The notes under the pieces were generated by a model. That model saw only the letters and a program-made list of their open reading frames with translations. It searched no databases and was not told where the DNA came from. A program made the position numbers and the translations under genes. DNA of 64,000 bases, taken from contig CBDASJ010000006.1 of NCBI GenBank assembly GCA_965199555.1, forward strand, positions 62,001-126,000. Direction: 5' to 3'. How positions within the stretch are numbered: position 1 is the first letter of the stretch; the number at the start of each line of letters is the position of its first letter. Source of the stretch: LMUY01 sp965199555. GTDB lineage: Bacteria; Pseudomonadota; Alphaproteobacteria; Acetobacterales; Acetobacteraceae. Positions 18,977 through 29,157 of this stretch are shown here, piece after piece.

Positions 18977-19987
18977 CGACAAGCCGGCGCTTGGGCATTG
19001 GCGATCACAGCCTGCGCGGCGCTGGCGGTCGCATCCTCCCCGGCCGATGCCGCAAGAGAGGGCGCGCCCGCCGCGTCGGCGCGCCACCTCCATGTCGAGG
19101 ACACGGTCGGGCACGTTGCTCGATCACCCTGCATTCGCCGGGTTTGCGCCGCTCCTGCTGCCATGGGACGGGCGCAGCCCCGACCGCAGCATGCCGTTGG
19201 CCGAGATGACGTCACTGATGCCCTATCACAGCCATGTCGATTCGGCGGTGTCCGTCGCGGCCCTGAACCGCATGATCAACGACGTGGCGGCGAACAGGCC
19301 CGTGTTCCACGACATCTACACGGAGGAGCAGAAGCGGGTTGACCCGGCAAAGGCCTGGACGGGCCTCTTCTTCTTCCGCGGCAGGCCGGGCGCCCCCTCC
19401 GCCATCATCGCCCCGGGGCGGCGGCTTCGCTTATGTCGGCTCGCTCCACGAAGGCTTCCCCTACGCCGTCGCGATCAACGCGGAGGGCACCAACGCCTTC
19501 GTGCTGCGCTATCGGCCGGGCGTCGGCGAGAGGGCGGCCGAGGAGGACTTGGCCGCTGCAATTGCCACCGTGTTCCGCCACGCGCCGGCACTGGGAATCG
19601 GCACTGCCAGGTATCCGCTGTGGGGTAGCTCGGCCGGTGCCAGAATGGCCGCCAATATCGGTTCGCACGGCACCGCTGCCTTCGGTGGCGATGACCTGCC
19701 CGGGCCCGCTTGCGTCGTCATGGCCTACACCGCGCACGCGGACCATACCCGGAAGGAACCGGCAACCTTCGCCCTGGTCGGCGAGCGGGACGGAATCGCG
19801 CCCCCGCCGGTGATGGAGCGGCGGGTGACAGCCCTGCGCGGCCGGCACGCCGGTCGAGTTCCACGTTTATCCTGGCCTGGGCCACGGCTTCGGCCTCGGC
19901 GCGGGCACGGCCGCCGAGGGCTGGACCGCCGCCGCCATGCGGTTCTGGCGGGCGAACGCTGACCTCGGAGACGAGGGAAACCGTTGA
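18973..19987 (+). pseudogene. Secreted alpha/beta hydrolase, multiply frameshifted
   Basis: The coding signal jumps frames at least three or four times. A start overlaps the reductase stop (MTTSRRL). A signal peptide core (ACAALAVASSPADA) and HLHVEDTVG lie in a second frame. HPAFAGFAPLLLPWDGR and PVFHDIYTEEQKRVDPAKAW lie in a third. GGFAYVGSLHEGFPYAVAIN and the nucleophile elbow YPLWGSSAGARMA (Ser) follow another shift near 19420. The end EFHVYPGLGHGFGLGAGTAAEGW with the catalytic His lies in yet another frame after ~19850. The pieces form a complete esterase/dienelactone-hydrolase-like fold, so the gene decayed recently or the sequence has indel errors here. Confidence 0.75.
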
Positions 19988-20753
19988 TGCCACAAGCACT
20001 CCTCACGATCCTGGTCGTGGGCGCGACGGGAAGCGTCGGCCAGCACGTCGTCGCCGAGGCTCCCGCCGGGCGACACCGGGTTCGGGCCGTGGTCCGCGAC
20101 CAAAACCGCGCTCGGTTGCCGCCCGAGGTCGATCTGGTTAAGGGCGACTTGTCGAATCCCGCCTCGCTCCCGCCTGCGGTCAAGGGGGTGGACGCCGTGG
20201 TGTTCACCCATGGCGCGCACGGTGGCGAGGCGGGTGCGCGCACCAATTATTACGCCGGCGTCCGGAACGTGCTGGTCGCACTGGCGGGCCGGCAAGTCCG
20301 CGTCGCCCTGATGACAGCGATCGGCGTGACGGACCGGGGCCGGGTGCACGATTGGAAGCGCCGGCCCGCGCCTGGTTCGTGCGAGTGGCCTGCCTTACGT
20401 CATTGTCCGACCCGGATGGGTTCGACCTCAACGAACCGGACCAGCGGCACCTCGTGCTGCTGCAAGGCGACCAACGCCGGTCCGGCACCCCGCGCGACGG
20501 CGTGGTGTCCCGGCGGCAGATCGCGGAGGTGCTCGTCAATGGATTGATGGCCGGCGGGCCGCCGGGCAGGACTTTCGAGTTGGTTGCCGAACGAGGGCCG
20601 CCACCGCTCGCGTCGTCCCTGTTCGCAGCCGTCGATCCGAACATGCCTGGTGACCTGGACGGCGTCCATGACGAGCCGAACATGCCGCCCCAGAAGGAGC
20701 CGGAGCCTGTCATCCGCGACCTGAACCACATCCGCGCCTTGGCAGGCGCCTGA
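19987..20753 (+). pseudogene. NAD(P)-binding atypical SDR (NmrA-like), frameshifted
   Basis: The start ATG overlaps the previous stop as TGATG. The first 120 residues are clean (ILVVGATGSVGQHVVAEA with the GxxGxxG dinucleotide motif, then AVKGVDAVVFTHGAHGGE). Near 20355 the frame changes (LVRASGLPYVIVRPGW lies in one frame) and near 20410 it changes again to DLNEPDQRHLVLLQGDQR ... SRRQIAEVLVNGLM. Joining the pieces gives a normal ~255-residue NAD(P)H-binding protein. As it stands, no full product can be made. Confidence 0.75.
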
Positions 20754-20777
20754 GCAAGGCGCCAAACCAGGCCGTAC

Positions 20778-20880
20778 TTACGGCGCCGCGCCTTCGGTTT
20801 CCGCCGTCTTCCGATCCAACTCCTCCTCGAAACGGTGGAAGGCAGTGTCGCCAATTCGGCGGGCGCTGGCCACGAGTGAA
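20778..20880 (-). pseudogene. Possible C-terminal scrap of a cation/proton antiporter
   Basis: A short frame ending in TAA (20778-20780) reads VASARRIGDTAFHRFEEELD, which resembles the cytoplasmic tail end of CPA1-type Na+/H+ antiporters. No start or membrane domain is present. The homology is brief and could be misleading. Confidence 0.3.
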
Positions 20881-20954
20881 CCAGCGATGGCAGGTGCGCT
20901 CTTTCTGGCCCACCCTGGCCTTGACCTGGAACCACAGCGTCAGGCAGGGGGCGG

Positions 20955-21806
20955 TCAGGCTTGGGCCAATATGTCCCGTGCCCGCCGGACCACTGGCGCG
21001 TCGACCATCTTGCCGTTTACCGCGAACGCCGCACCCTCGCCTGCCCGTGCGGCCGCGTCCGCAACCCGGCGTGCCCAGGCGACTTCCGCCGCAGTGGGTG
21101 CGAACCCCTCGTTGAGGATCGCGACCTGCGCTGGGTGCACCGCCAGCGCGCCGGCGAAGCCGAGCTGGCGGGCCTGGACGATGCGTGCACGGTAGGCGCC
21201 GGGATCGGTGAAGTTGCCGATGCTGCCGGCGAACCCCAGCGGCAGGATGCCCGCCGCCCGGGCTGCCGCGGCCACCGCGACCGCCGGGCCGAGCAGCAAT
21301 GCTTCCACCGGCGCGCCACCCATCGCGGCACTGAGGTCTTCCGGCCCCAGCGCCAGCGCTGCCACCCGCGGGTGCGATCCGGCGATCGCCGGCAGAGCGA
21401 ACAGTGCGGCCGGCGTTTCGATCTGCGGCAGCAACCGAACAGTGCCCGGCGCGATGCCGCGCTCCGCTTCCAGCTCCGCCACGGCGTCGGCCACCAGGCA
21501 AACGTAGCCGGGGTCGTCCACCTTGGGCAGCACCAAGCATGCCAGGCCTGGCACGACCGCCGCCTCTAGGTCGTGCGCGAGGTCCCGCAAACCGTGATTG
21601 ACCCGCACCAGCGCCGTTGTGCCATGCGTTGCCAGCGACGCCACCGCCCGGGACAGGGCCATGCGCGCGCCCGGCTTGTCGGTAAGCGGGACGGCGTCCT
21701 CCAGGTCCAAGATCACGCCGTCGGCGCCACGCTCGTGCGCACGGGCGACGAAGCGCTCCACATGGGCGGGCATGAATAGCAAGGAGCGCCAGCGGCGGGC
21801 CGTCAC
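20955..21806 (-). CDS. HpcH/HpaI-family CoA-ester lyase (CitE-like)
   Basis: TIM-barrel aldolase that cleaves or forms malyl-, methylmalyl- or citramalyl-CoA type esters; 284 residues. I chose the GTG at 21806 because the family N-terminus (RRWRSLLFMPAHVERFVARA) starts there. Key blocks are GVILDLEDAVPL (metal/CoA), ALVRVNHGLRD, LVLPKVDD, LLPQIETPAAL (Glu) and LALGPEDLSAAMG (Asp), followed by HPAQVAILNEGF. All acidic ligands are in place. Its start overlaps the stop of a truncated hydratase gene (GTGA), so hydratase plus lyase formed a pair. CitE-like genes recur at 58082. Confidence 0.88.
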   Translation of the reverse strand: MTARRWRSLLFMPAHVERFVARAHERGADGVILDLEDAVPLTDKPGARMALSRAVASLATHGTTALVRVNHGLRDLAHDLEAAVVPGLACLVLPKVDDPGYVCLVADAVAELEAERGIAPGTVRLLPQIETPAALFALPAIAGSHPRVAALALGPEDLSAAMGGAPVEALLLGPAVAVAAAARAAGILPLGFAGSIGNFTDPGAYRARIVQARQLGFAGALAVHPAQVAILNEGFAPTAAEVAWARRVADAAARAGEGAAFAVNGKMVDAPVVRRARDILAQA

Positions 21807-22174
21807 GCCAGCGTCGCCCGCATCGCCACCCGGCCCACCCCGTCCAGCGCCCACAGCGCGGCGCCACCGCCGTCCGCCCGGCCCTGCACGGTGAACGGGC
21901 CGGTGTCGAACAGCGGACTCAGGCTGCGGAACGAGAACGAACTGACAACCGCACCCGGGCGGGGGCGCAGGTACAGGTCCACCAGCAGCGTGGCCGTCAG
22001 CGGGCCGTGGACCACCAGACCGGGATAACCCTCCTCCTGAAGGCAGTAGCGTCGGTCCCAATCGATGCGGTGCGCGTTGAACGTCAGGGCGGAGAAGCGG
22101 AACAGCAGAGCAGGGCCGGGATGCACCGTGCGGTGCCAGTCCGCGGGCTCCGGCGGTGCCGACGGGGTGGCGAG
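21803..22174 (-). pseudogene. Truncated MaoC/HTD2-like acyl-CoA hydratase (C-terminal half)
   Basis: Only the C-terminal hot-dog half remains: ALLFRFSALTFNAHRIDWDR, EEGYPGLVVHGPLTATLL and SLSPLFDTGPFTVQGRADGG. This matches the end of the intact homologue at 30345-31232 almost motif by motif. The N-terminal ~150 residues are missing. Homology fades near 22174 and no suitable start is seen there. The family includes mesaconyl-C4-CoA hydratase and itaconyl-CoA hydratase. It is the upstream partner of the CitE-like lyase. Confidence 0.75.
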
Positions 22175-22280
22175 TTGGGCAGCGTGATTGTGGCTACATG
22201 GCCCCGGCCCGCACCAACGCCGAGGAAGACGGAAAAGATTACTCGAAGAACGCATATGAAGCCGTCTCCGGCGCCCGGCT

Positions 22281-23763
22281 TCATCGAATCACAAAGGGGT
22301 TGGGGACCGTTTCGGCCGTATCGATCCACACGCTCTTGGTTTGGAGGAACTCGTCGACCGCTGTCAGACCGCTTTCCCGCCCTATCCCGGACTGCTTATA
22401 GCCGCCGAACGGCGACATGTAGCTGACGGCCCGGTAGGTGTTCACCCACACGGTTCCGGCCTGCAGCCTGTCCGGAACCGTGATCGCGCGCTTGATGCTC
22501 CGGGTCCAAACGCCGGCGGCCAGGCCGAACACCGTGCCGTTCGCGATGCGGACCGCGTCGTCGTCGCCGTCGAACGGGATGACGGACAGCACCGGGCCGA
22601 ACACCTCCTCCTGCGCGATCCGCATCCCGGGGGCGACATCGGCGAAGATGGTGGGCTCGACGAAGAAGCCCTCGCCGCACTCCGGGCGGGTCGCCTTGTG
22701 TCCGCCCAGCACGCAGCGCACGCCTTCCGCCTTCGCGATGGCGATGTAGTCGAGCACCTTGGCGTATTGCTGGGGCGTGGTGATTGGACCCACCTGTGTG
22801 GCCGGCAGCAGCGGGTCGCCCATCCGGGCCGTGCTGGCGAACGCAACCAGGCGGTCGAGGAACTTGGCGTAGACCGGGCGCTGCACCAGCGCCCGGGACC
22901 CGGCGATGCACGTCTGCCCGGTCGCGGCGAAGATGCCCGAAACACTCCCTTCACCGCGTTGTCCAGGTCCGCGTCCGCGAACACGATGTTGGCGGACTTG
23001 CCGCCGAGCTCCAGCGTCACCGGCTTCAGGCCGGCGGCCGCCTTACCGTACACGTGCCGGCCAGCCTGGTCGCCCCCCGTGAACGCCACCATGGCGACGT
23101 CCGGGTGCGAGGTCAGCGCGTCGCCCACGTCCTTCCCGTAGCCCGTTACGACGTTGACCACCCCGGGCGGAAACCCGGCCTCCTCGAACAGCCGCGCGAA
23201 CGCGACGGCAGACAGGGAGGAGTGCTCCGAGGGCTTCCAGACAAACCGTGTTGCCGGTGGCCAGCGCCGGGGCCAGCTTCCAGGCTGCCAGCAACAGCGG
23301 CGAGTTCCAGGGCGTGACAACGGCGACCACGCCCAGAGGCTCCTGGCGCGTGTAGTTGAGCACGCCGGGCTTGTCGATCGGGATCACCCGGCCCTCAATC
23401 TTGTCCGCCAAGCCGCCGAAGTAGTGGAACCACTGCGGCAGGTAATGGAGTTGGGCCGACATCTCGGCGATCAGCTTGCCGTTGTCCGTGGTCTCGATCC
23501 GCGCGAGATCGGCGGCGTGCGCCGCCGCCAGATCGGCAAACCGGCGCAGCAGGGCGCCGCGGGCTGTGGCGGTGAGGCCGCGCCAGGCGGGCGACACGAA
23601 CGCGTCGTGTGCCGCGGCGACGGCCCTTTCCACGTCGGCGACCGTGCCGCGCGGGATCCGCGCCCAGGGCCGCCCCAAGTAGGGGTTCAAACTGTCGATC
23701 CACTCGCCGGAGCTGGATGGCAGCCACTCCCCGCCGATCAGCAGCCGGCTTCGCTGATGTCAT
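22281..23763 (-). pseudogene. Aldehyde dehydrogenase with three frameshifts
   Basis: A strong ribosome site (aaaggagg) precedes ATG at 23763, but the frame stops after nine codons. LLIGGEWLPSSSGEWIDSLN resumes in another frame. EPLGVVAVVTPWNSPLLLAA is clean until about 23248, where one base shifts the frame to VWKPSEHSSLSAVAFA and TLELGGKSANIVFADADLDN. A third shift near 22940 comes just before the catalytic region GQTCIAGSRA, and the end runs EEVFGPVLSVIPFDG, GGYKQSGIGRESG. The original was a ~495-residue NAD-dependent aldehyde dehydrogenase (betaine-aldehyde/vanillin type). The shifts are single-base, so sequencing error is the main alternative. Confidence 0.85.
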
Positions 23764-24182
23764 CCATAACCCCTCCTTTTCCGAAGTCCTTCCCAGTGCA
23801 ACCGCGACGGGGGGAACCATCGCACGCGCGTACGACCCGTCCAGGCATGATCCGGCGTGCGTGCTCGCCGGTCTGGGCACGTCCGCCACTTCGTCACGCC
23901 GTATCGAAAGTGGCACCGCGTGCACTGGTTGCCTGACTAACCTTGTCATGCCCCCAGCTGCAGGGCACCACCGCAGTTGGAAAGTCATACTTCGGCGTTC
24001 CGAAACCGTTCGGCATTCCCCGCCGCTACTGGCGGCCGGCCGGGTCGGTTTGCACCCCTGAATTACGGGCGAAATCGGAAACATACTGTTCGATTAATAG
24101 TTCTTGCTGATCGATGCCGCGCTTTCCTAAGTCGTCTTGGAAACTCATCATCAACAACACAATCCTCAGTGAGGGTACGGCC
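23764..24182. other. Gene-free divergent region
   Basis: About 419 bases between the broken aldehyde dehydrogenase (leftward) and the class II aldolase (rightward). The last 130 bases before 24183 are noticeably more AT-rich (atactgttcgattaatagttc) and probably hold the promoter of the aldolase operon. I see no RNA gene, long repeat or clear operator. Confidence 0.4.
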
Positions 24183-25049
24183 ATGGACGTGATGGAGCTG
24201 CATGACCCCGTAGCGGCGGTGCCGGCCGGGATGTCCGCCGCGGAGTGGCAGACCCGGTGCGATCTCGCGGCCTGCTTCCAGCTCGTCGACCTGTTCGGCA
24301 TGAGCGACATGTCGGCCAGCCACATCTCGGCGGTGGTGCCGGGGTCGGACCACTTCCTCCTCAGCGAGTTCGGGACCCTGTTCGACCAGGTGACCGCCTC
24401 GTCCCTGTTGAAGGTAGACATGCAGGGCAGGCCGGTCGGAGGGCAGGGCACGGTGAACAGCGGCGGGGCCATCATCCACGGCGCCTTGCACCGGGCGCGT
24501 CCGGACCTGGGCTGCATCCTTCACACGCACACGACCGCCAACAATGCGGTCGCGATGCTTAAGGACGGACTGCAGCCGCTCAGCCAGAGCGCCATGATCA
24601 TCCTGGGCTTCCTCGCCTACCACGACTACGAAGGCGCGGCGGACAACCGCGGCGAGTTCGAGCAGCTGGCCGAAAGCCTGGGCGAGGACGACCGCGTGGT
24701 CATCATGCGCAATCACGGGGCGCTCACGTTTGGGCTCACGGTCCCGGAGGCGTTCTTCTGGACATACCGGCTCGAGGCTGCGTGCCGCATTCAGGTAGCG
24801 GGCCTGTCTTGCGGGCAGCCCTTAGCAGCCGTGTCCGAGGCTGGGGTCAGCCGGGCGGTGGAGCAGGGCCGCAAGCTGTTCGGGCGGAATGGCGAGAAAT
24901 ACCGCCACGGACGCCACGAGCAGATCAACGGGGGCGAGGCGCCGGCGGACGGTAAGGCGCGCGGCCGCGGCATCGCGCCCGGCCTGGCCGAGTGGCCGTC
25001 GCTGCTGCGGAAGCTCGAACAGGAGCGCGGCCCCTTCTACCGGACCTGA
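24183..25049 (+). CDS. Class II aldolase/adducin family protein
   Basis: Zinc-dependent aldolase/epimerase/decarboxylase family, 288 residues. The ATG at 24183 sits after gagggtac; an upstream in-frame ATG (24114) would add an unlikely extension. The fold shows LVDLFGMSDMSASHISAVVP, VNSGGAIIHGALHRARPDL, metal ligands in CILHTHTTANNA (HxH) and a third His in VIMRNHGALTFG. Members act on fuculose-, ribulose- or tetronate-type phosphates, but many in proteobacterial catabolic clusters act on hydroxyacids or have no known role. It heads locus 1, upstream of an MFS carrier and CoA-ester enzymes. Confidence 0.85.
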   Translation: MDVMELHDPVAAVPAGMSAAEWQTRCDLAACFQLVDLFGMSDMSASHISAVVPGSDHFLLSEFGTLFDQVTASSLLKVDMQGRPVGGQGTVNSGGAIIHGALHRARPDLGCILHTHTTANNAVAMLKDGLQPLSQSAMIILGFLAYHDYEGAADNRGEFEQLAESLGEDDRVVIMRNHGALTFGLTVPEAFFWTYRLEAACRIQVAGLSCGQPLAAVSEAGVSRAVEQGRKLFGRNGEKYRHGRHEQINGGEAPADGKARGRGIAPGLAEWPSLLRKLEQERGPFYRT

Positions 25050-25158
25050 CGGCCCGCACCTCAACGTCCAGGGCGCGCCCGGACCGCGCGCGCTCGAACG
25101 GTCGTGCGGTCCCGCGACGCACGACAAAGCGGTCCTTGCTTCAAGGGGAGGCGGAAGG

Positions 25159-26481
25159 ATGGAAGTTCAGCCAGCGACGATGTCGCACGTCTGGCGCCGG
25201 GTCGTGCCGCTGTTCTTCGTGCTCTACATGATCAGCGTCCTCGACCGGGCGAACGTCGGCTTCGCTGCGTTGCAGATGAACCAGGACCTGGGCTTTGGCC
25301 CGGCGACCTACGGCTTCGGCGCCGGTGTCTTCTTCGTCGGCTACGTCATCGTGGAGATCCCGAGCAACCTGATCCTCCACCGCGTCGGCGCCCGGGTCTG
25401 GCTGTCCCGCATCCTGGTCACCTGGGGCCTCGTGACGGCCGCAACCGCACTCACCAGCGGTCCGGTCTCGTTCTACATGTTCCGCTTCCTGCTGGGAGTG
25501 GCGGAGGCCGGGTTCGCACCTGGCATGCTGTACGCGCTCACGCTCTGGTTCCCACGGCAGGACCACGCCCGCGTGATAGCCCAGGTGTGGATCGCATCCG
25601 CCGTCGCAATCGTCGTCGGCGGCCCGTTCTCGGCGGCGATCATGCAACTCGACGGCTGGTTCGGGCTTCCGGGCTGGAAGTTGATCTTCATCGTTGAAGG
25701 CGTGCCGGCCGTCATCGCTGGGGTGGTTTGCCTGTTCTGCCTCACGGAGAAGCCGGCCGACGCCACTTGGTTGGCCCCTGACCAGCGACGCGCCCTCGCC
25801 GACCAGATCGCACGCGAGCAGGCGTCGGCCGGAACGGAGATGATCGGAACGACCGGCCGTGTGTTCGCCGATCCGGTCGTCTGGTTGCTTTGCGGAATCT
25901 ACTTCTTCGCCGGGATCGGCTTCTACGGCATTACGCTGTGGCTTCCACAGATCCTCAGGCAGATGTCGGGGTTGTCGCCTACGGCGGTGAGCCTCGTTGC
26001 CGCACTTCCATTCGGCCTGGCGGCGGTCGCGATGGACTTGAACGGCCGCCACTCCGATCGCACAGGGGAGCGGCGGATGCACCTTGCGGGTGCCCTGCTG
26101 GCCGGGGCCATATCCCTGGGCGCCAGTGGCTTGGTGACGAACGCCGGCGTCTCCTTCACGTTTTTCTGCATGGCGGTGATGGGCATCTGGAGCGCGATCG
26201 GGGTGTTCTGGGCGGTGCCAGCCGCCATGCTGCGGGGCAAAGCCGCTGCCAGCGGGCTTGCGCTAATCAACGCGGTCGGCAGCGCCGGAGCCTTTGTGGG
26301 TCCCTATGCCGTCGGGCTCGTGCGGTCTTGGACGTCCGACTTCGCGGCGGCCCTGCTGCTGATGGCCTGCGCCGTGCTCGTCGCTGCCGCCTTGTCACTG
26401 CTGCTGAAGCGGCATGACGGTTCGGCGCGTGTCGGCACGGCTATCGCCGCACGCGTTCAACTGCCGGTCCAGACACCGTGA
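25159..26481 (+). CDS. MFS transporter, anion:cation symporter (ACS) type
   Basis: Twelve-helix carrier of 440 residues, start ATG at 25159 behind ggcggaagg. The first helix reads VVPLFFVLYMISVLDRANVG, with the ACS-type Asp-Arg pair. The first cytoplasmic region and helix 4 show FRFLLGVAEAGFAPGMLYAL. The loop after helix 8 contains GRHSDRTGERRMH. Relatives (tartrate, phthalate, glucarate and nicotinate carriers) import organic anions with protons. In locus 1 it is the likely uptake route for the acid activated by the CoA-transferase that follows. Confidence 0.88.
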   Translation: MEVQPATMSHVWRRVVPLFFVLYMISVLDRANVGFAALQMNQDLGFGPATYGFGAGVFFVGYVIVEIPSNLILHRVGARVWLSRILVTWGLVTAATALTSGPVSFYMFRFLLGVAEAGFAPGMLYALTLWFPRQDHARVIAQVWIASAVAIVVGGPFSAAIMQLDGWFGLPGWKLIFIVEGVPAVIAGVVCLFCLTEKPADATWLAPDQRRALADQIAREQASAGTEMIGTTGRVFADPVVWLLCGIYFFAGIGFYGITLWLPQILRQMSGLSPTAVSLVAALPFGLAAVAMDLNGRHSDRTGERRMHLAGALLAGAISLGASGLVTNAGVSFTFFCMAVMGIWSAIGVFWAVPAAMLRGKAAASGLALINAVGSAGAFVGPYAVGLVRSWTSDFAAALLLMACAVLVAAALSLLLKRHDGSARVGTAIAARVQLPVQTP

Positions 26482-26589
26482 GGCGGCCTTGAAGCCGGCC
26501 GACCTCGCTGGCCAGGGTGGCGGCATGACAGCGGACAAGGGTACATCCGCGGCACGGACGCCTGCGGCCTGCCCGGGTAGGCCGGCACC

Positions 26590-27717
26590 TTGAGCGGGCC
26601 TCTTGACGGGCTGCTCGTCCTCACCCTCGAGCAGGCGGTGGCGGCGCCCTACTGCTCTTCCCGGCTGGCCGACGCCGGGGCGCGGGTGATCAAGGTGGAG
26701 CGGCCGGAAGGCGACTTCGCCCGGGGCTACGACGCCGCTGTGCACGGCCTGTCCTCCTACTTCGTCTGGCTGAACCGCGGCAAGCAGAGCCTAGTGGCGG
26801 ACATCAAGGACGCGGCCGACGAGGCGCTGCTGCACCGCATCCTGGCGCGTGCGGACGTGTTCATCCAGAACCTGGCCCCGGGCGCCGCCGAGCGCGCCGG
26901 CTTCGGCTCGGACGAGCTCCGCCGCCGACACCCGCGGCTGGTAACGGTCGACATCTCCGGCTACGGCACCGGCAACGCCTATGCCGACATGAAGGCCTAC
27001 GACTTGCTGGTGCAGGCGGAAAGCGGCCTTGCCTCCATCACCGGCCATCCGGCCGGTCCTGGCCGGGTCGGCGTGTCCGTGTGCGACATCGCGTGCGGCA
27101 TGTCCGCCCACGCCGCGGTGCTGGAAGCGCTGATCGCCCGATCCGTAACCGGCCGGGGCCGCAGCGTGGCCGTCAGCCTGTTCGACGGCGTGGCCGACTG
27201 GATGAACGTGCCGCTGCTGTACGCCGAGGGTACAGGCCGCTCGCCCGGCCGGGTGGGCCTGGCGCACCCGTCCATTTGCCCGTACGGAGCGTTCCCGCTG
27301 GCCGATGGCAGCCTGGTGCTCATCTCCATCCAGAACGAGCGCGAATGGCTGGACTTCTGCGCCGGCTTGCTAAACGAGCCCGGCCTCGCGACCTCGCCCG
27401 GGTTCGACAGCAACAACGCGCGCGTCGCCAACCGGCCGGCGGTGGACGACCGGGTCGGGCGCGGCCTGGCCGGGCTGAACAGGGACGAGGCCGCGCTCAG
27501 GTTGCGCCGCAGCCGCACCGCGTTCGGCTTCGTCAACGGCGTGGAGGAGCTGGGCCGCCACCCCGCGCTGCGCCGGGTGGCGGTGGACACGCCGGGAGGG
27601 CCCGCCCGCATCGCCGCACCGCCCGCCCTCCATGACGGGGCCGCGCCCCGGCTCGGCCCCGTGCCCGGCATCGGCGAGCACGATGCCGCCATCCGGCGGG
27701 AGTTTGCGCCCGGGTGA
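26590..27717 (+). CDS. Class III (CaiB/BaiF) CoA-transferase
   Basis: Moves CoA between carboxylic acids, probably activating the imported acid. It has 375 residues and a TTG start at 26590. N-terminal blocks are GLLVLTLEQAVAAPYCSSRLADAGARVIKVERP in short pieces, then WLNRGKQSLVADIKD and DVFIQNLAPGAAERAGFG. The mid-protein YDLLVQAESGLASITGHP is the family block around the catalytic Asp. A closer subtype, such as succinyl-CoA:mesaconate or itaconate CoA-transferase, is possible because of the hydratase and lyase neighbours but is not proven. A second class III enzyme occurs at 49470. Confidence 0.9.
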   Translation: MSGPLDGLLVLTLEQAVAAPYCSSRLADAGARVIKVERPEGDFARGYDAAVHGLSSYFVWLNRGKQSLVADIKDAADEALLHRILARADVFIQNLAPGAAERAGFGSDELRRRHPRLVTVDISGYGTGNAYADMKAYDLLVQAESGLASITGHPAGPGRVGVSVCDIACGMSAHAAVLEALIARSVTGRGRSVAVSLFDGVADWMNVPLLYAEGTGRSPGRVGLAHPSICPYGAFPLADGSLVLISIQNEREWLDFCAGLLNEPGLATSPGFDSNNARVANRPAVDDRVGRGLAGLNRDEAALRLRRSRTAFGFVNGVEELGRHPALRRVAVDTPGGPARIAAPPALHDGAAPRLGPVPGIGEHDAAIRREFAPG

Positions 27718-27757
27718 CGTCCCAACCTTCTGCCCCATCTTTCCGGAGTCTGACGCC

Positions 27758-29146
27758 GTGAGCATCACAACCGACCTGTCCTCGTTCGTGTCGTCCTGCG
27801 CCGTGACGTCGCTGCCGCCGGAGGTCGTGCGGCGCACGTCCCTGCTGGTGCTGGACCTGGCCGGCAACGCCATCCGCGCCCGGCACGACGCCGAAAGCAC
27901 GCCCGCGCTGCTGGCCGCGGTCCGCGCGCTCGGCCTCGCTGCCGGACCGGCGCGCGTATTCGCTGATTCGGCAGGGTACGCCCCGGCCGGGGCGGCGCTG
28001 GTGAACGCCACGCTCGGGCACTCGCTCGACTTCGACGACACCCATGCGGCGGCCGTGGTCCACCCGGGCGCGCCCGTCATCCCGGCGGCGCTGGCCGCGG
28101 CGGAAATGGTGGGTGCGACGGGAGCCGACGCCCTGGCGGGGATCGTCGCGGGCTACGAGGTGGCGCTGCGCCTCGCGCTGGCGTTGCCGGCGGGCGCGCA
28201 CTACGACCGCGGCTTCCACCCCAGCGCCACGTGCGGCGCGTTCGGGGCCGCCGCCGCGGCGGCACGCGTGTTCCGGTTGGACCCGGCCGGCGTCGCGTCC
28301 GCCTTCGGGATCGCGCTTAGCCAGGCGGCCGGCAGCCTGCAGTTCCTGGCCAACGGCGCCTGGACCAAGCGCTTCCAGGTGGGCTGGGCCGGCATGGCCG
28401 GGCTGACCGCCGCGACCCTGGCCCGCGAAGGCTTCAAGGGCGCCGCCGACCCGATCGAGGGCCGCCACGGCTTCCTGCGCTCCTACGCGCCGGACCCGGT
28501 ACCCGGCCGGGTCACGGCCGAACTGGGCCGGACGTTCGAGCTGATGGCGACCGGGGTCAAGCCCTACCCGTCGTGCCGCTGGGGGCACGCGGGCATCGAC
28601 GCCGCGCTGGCAATCCGGGCCGAGAAGGGGCTGCGACCGGAGGAGGTCGAGAAGGTTGTGCTGGGGGTTTCGCGTGCCGGGCTGCTGCTGGTTGGCGAGC
28701 CTGCTGAGCGCAAGGCCGACCCGCGCAACGTGGTCGACGGCCAGTTCAGCGGCCCGTTCGTTATCGCGACCGCGCTGGCGACGGGCGCACTGGGCTGGGA
28801 CAGCTACCGCCTGCTGGAGGATCCGGCAGTGCGCGGCCTGATGGCCAGGGTGTCGTGCGAGAACGACCCGGCGATCGAGGCCGAGTTCCCCGCCAACATG
28901 TCCGGCCGGCTCAGGGTGTGGGCACGCGGGCAGGTGTTCGACAGGACGGTCGTGGTGCCGCGCGGCGAGCCATCCAACTTCCCCGACGAGGCCGAGCTGC
29001 GGGCCAAGTTCATGGGGCTGGCCGACCCCGTCCTCGGCGTCGCCGCCTCCGCCGCGCTCGCCCGCGACATCCTCGGCCTGCCGGGCCTGCCACAGGCGGC
29101 GGCCGTATTGCACACGGGCGCCGTTCCCGTCCAGTCCGCCGCCTGA
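27758..29146 (+). CDS. MmgE/PrpD family protein
   Basis: Family of 2-methylcitrate dehydratase and cis-aconitate decarboxylase; 462 residues. The GTG start at 27758 follows ttccggagtc. Typical blocks are NATLGHSLDFDDTHAAAVVH near residue 80-100 (active-site D and H), GYEVALRLALAL, PSATCGAFGAAAAAARVF, AFGIALSQAAGSLQFLANG and KPYPSCRWGHAGIDAAL. Members act on small tricarboxylates or branched dicarboxylates, but many paralogues have unknown substrates. It is 40 bases after the CoA-transferase and 12 bases before the acyl-CoA dehydrogenase, so it is in the operon. A paralogue is at 50797. Confidence 0.9.
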   Translation: MSITTDLSSFVSSCAVTSLPPEVVRRTSLLVLDLAGNAIRARHDAESTPALLAAVRALGLAAGPARVFADSAGYAPAGAALVNATLGHSLDFDDTHAAAVVHPGAPVIPAALAAAEMVGATGADALAGIVAGYEVALRLALALPAGAHYDRGFHPSATCGAFGAAAAAARVFRLDPAGVASAFGIALSQAAGSLQFLANGAWTKRFQVGWAGMAGLTAATLAREGFKGAADPIEGRHGFLRSYAPDPVPGRVTAELGRTFELMATGVKPYPSCRWGHAGIDAALAIRAEKGLRPEEVEKVVLGVSRAGLLLVGEPAERKADPRNVVDGQFSGPFVIATALATGALGWDSYRLLEDPAVRGLMARVSCENDPAIEAEFPANMSGRLRVWARGQVFDRTVVVPRGEPSNFPDEAELRAKFMGLADPVLGVAASAALARDILGLPGLPQAAAVLHTGAVPVQSAA

Positions 29147-29157
29147 AAGGCCCCGCC

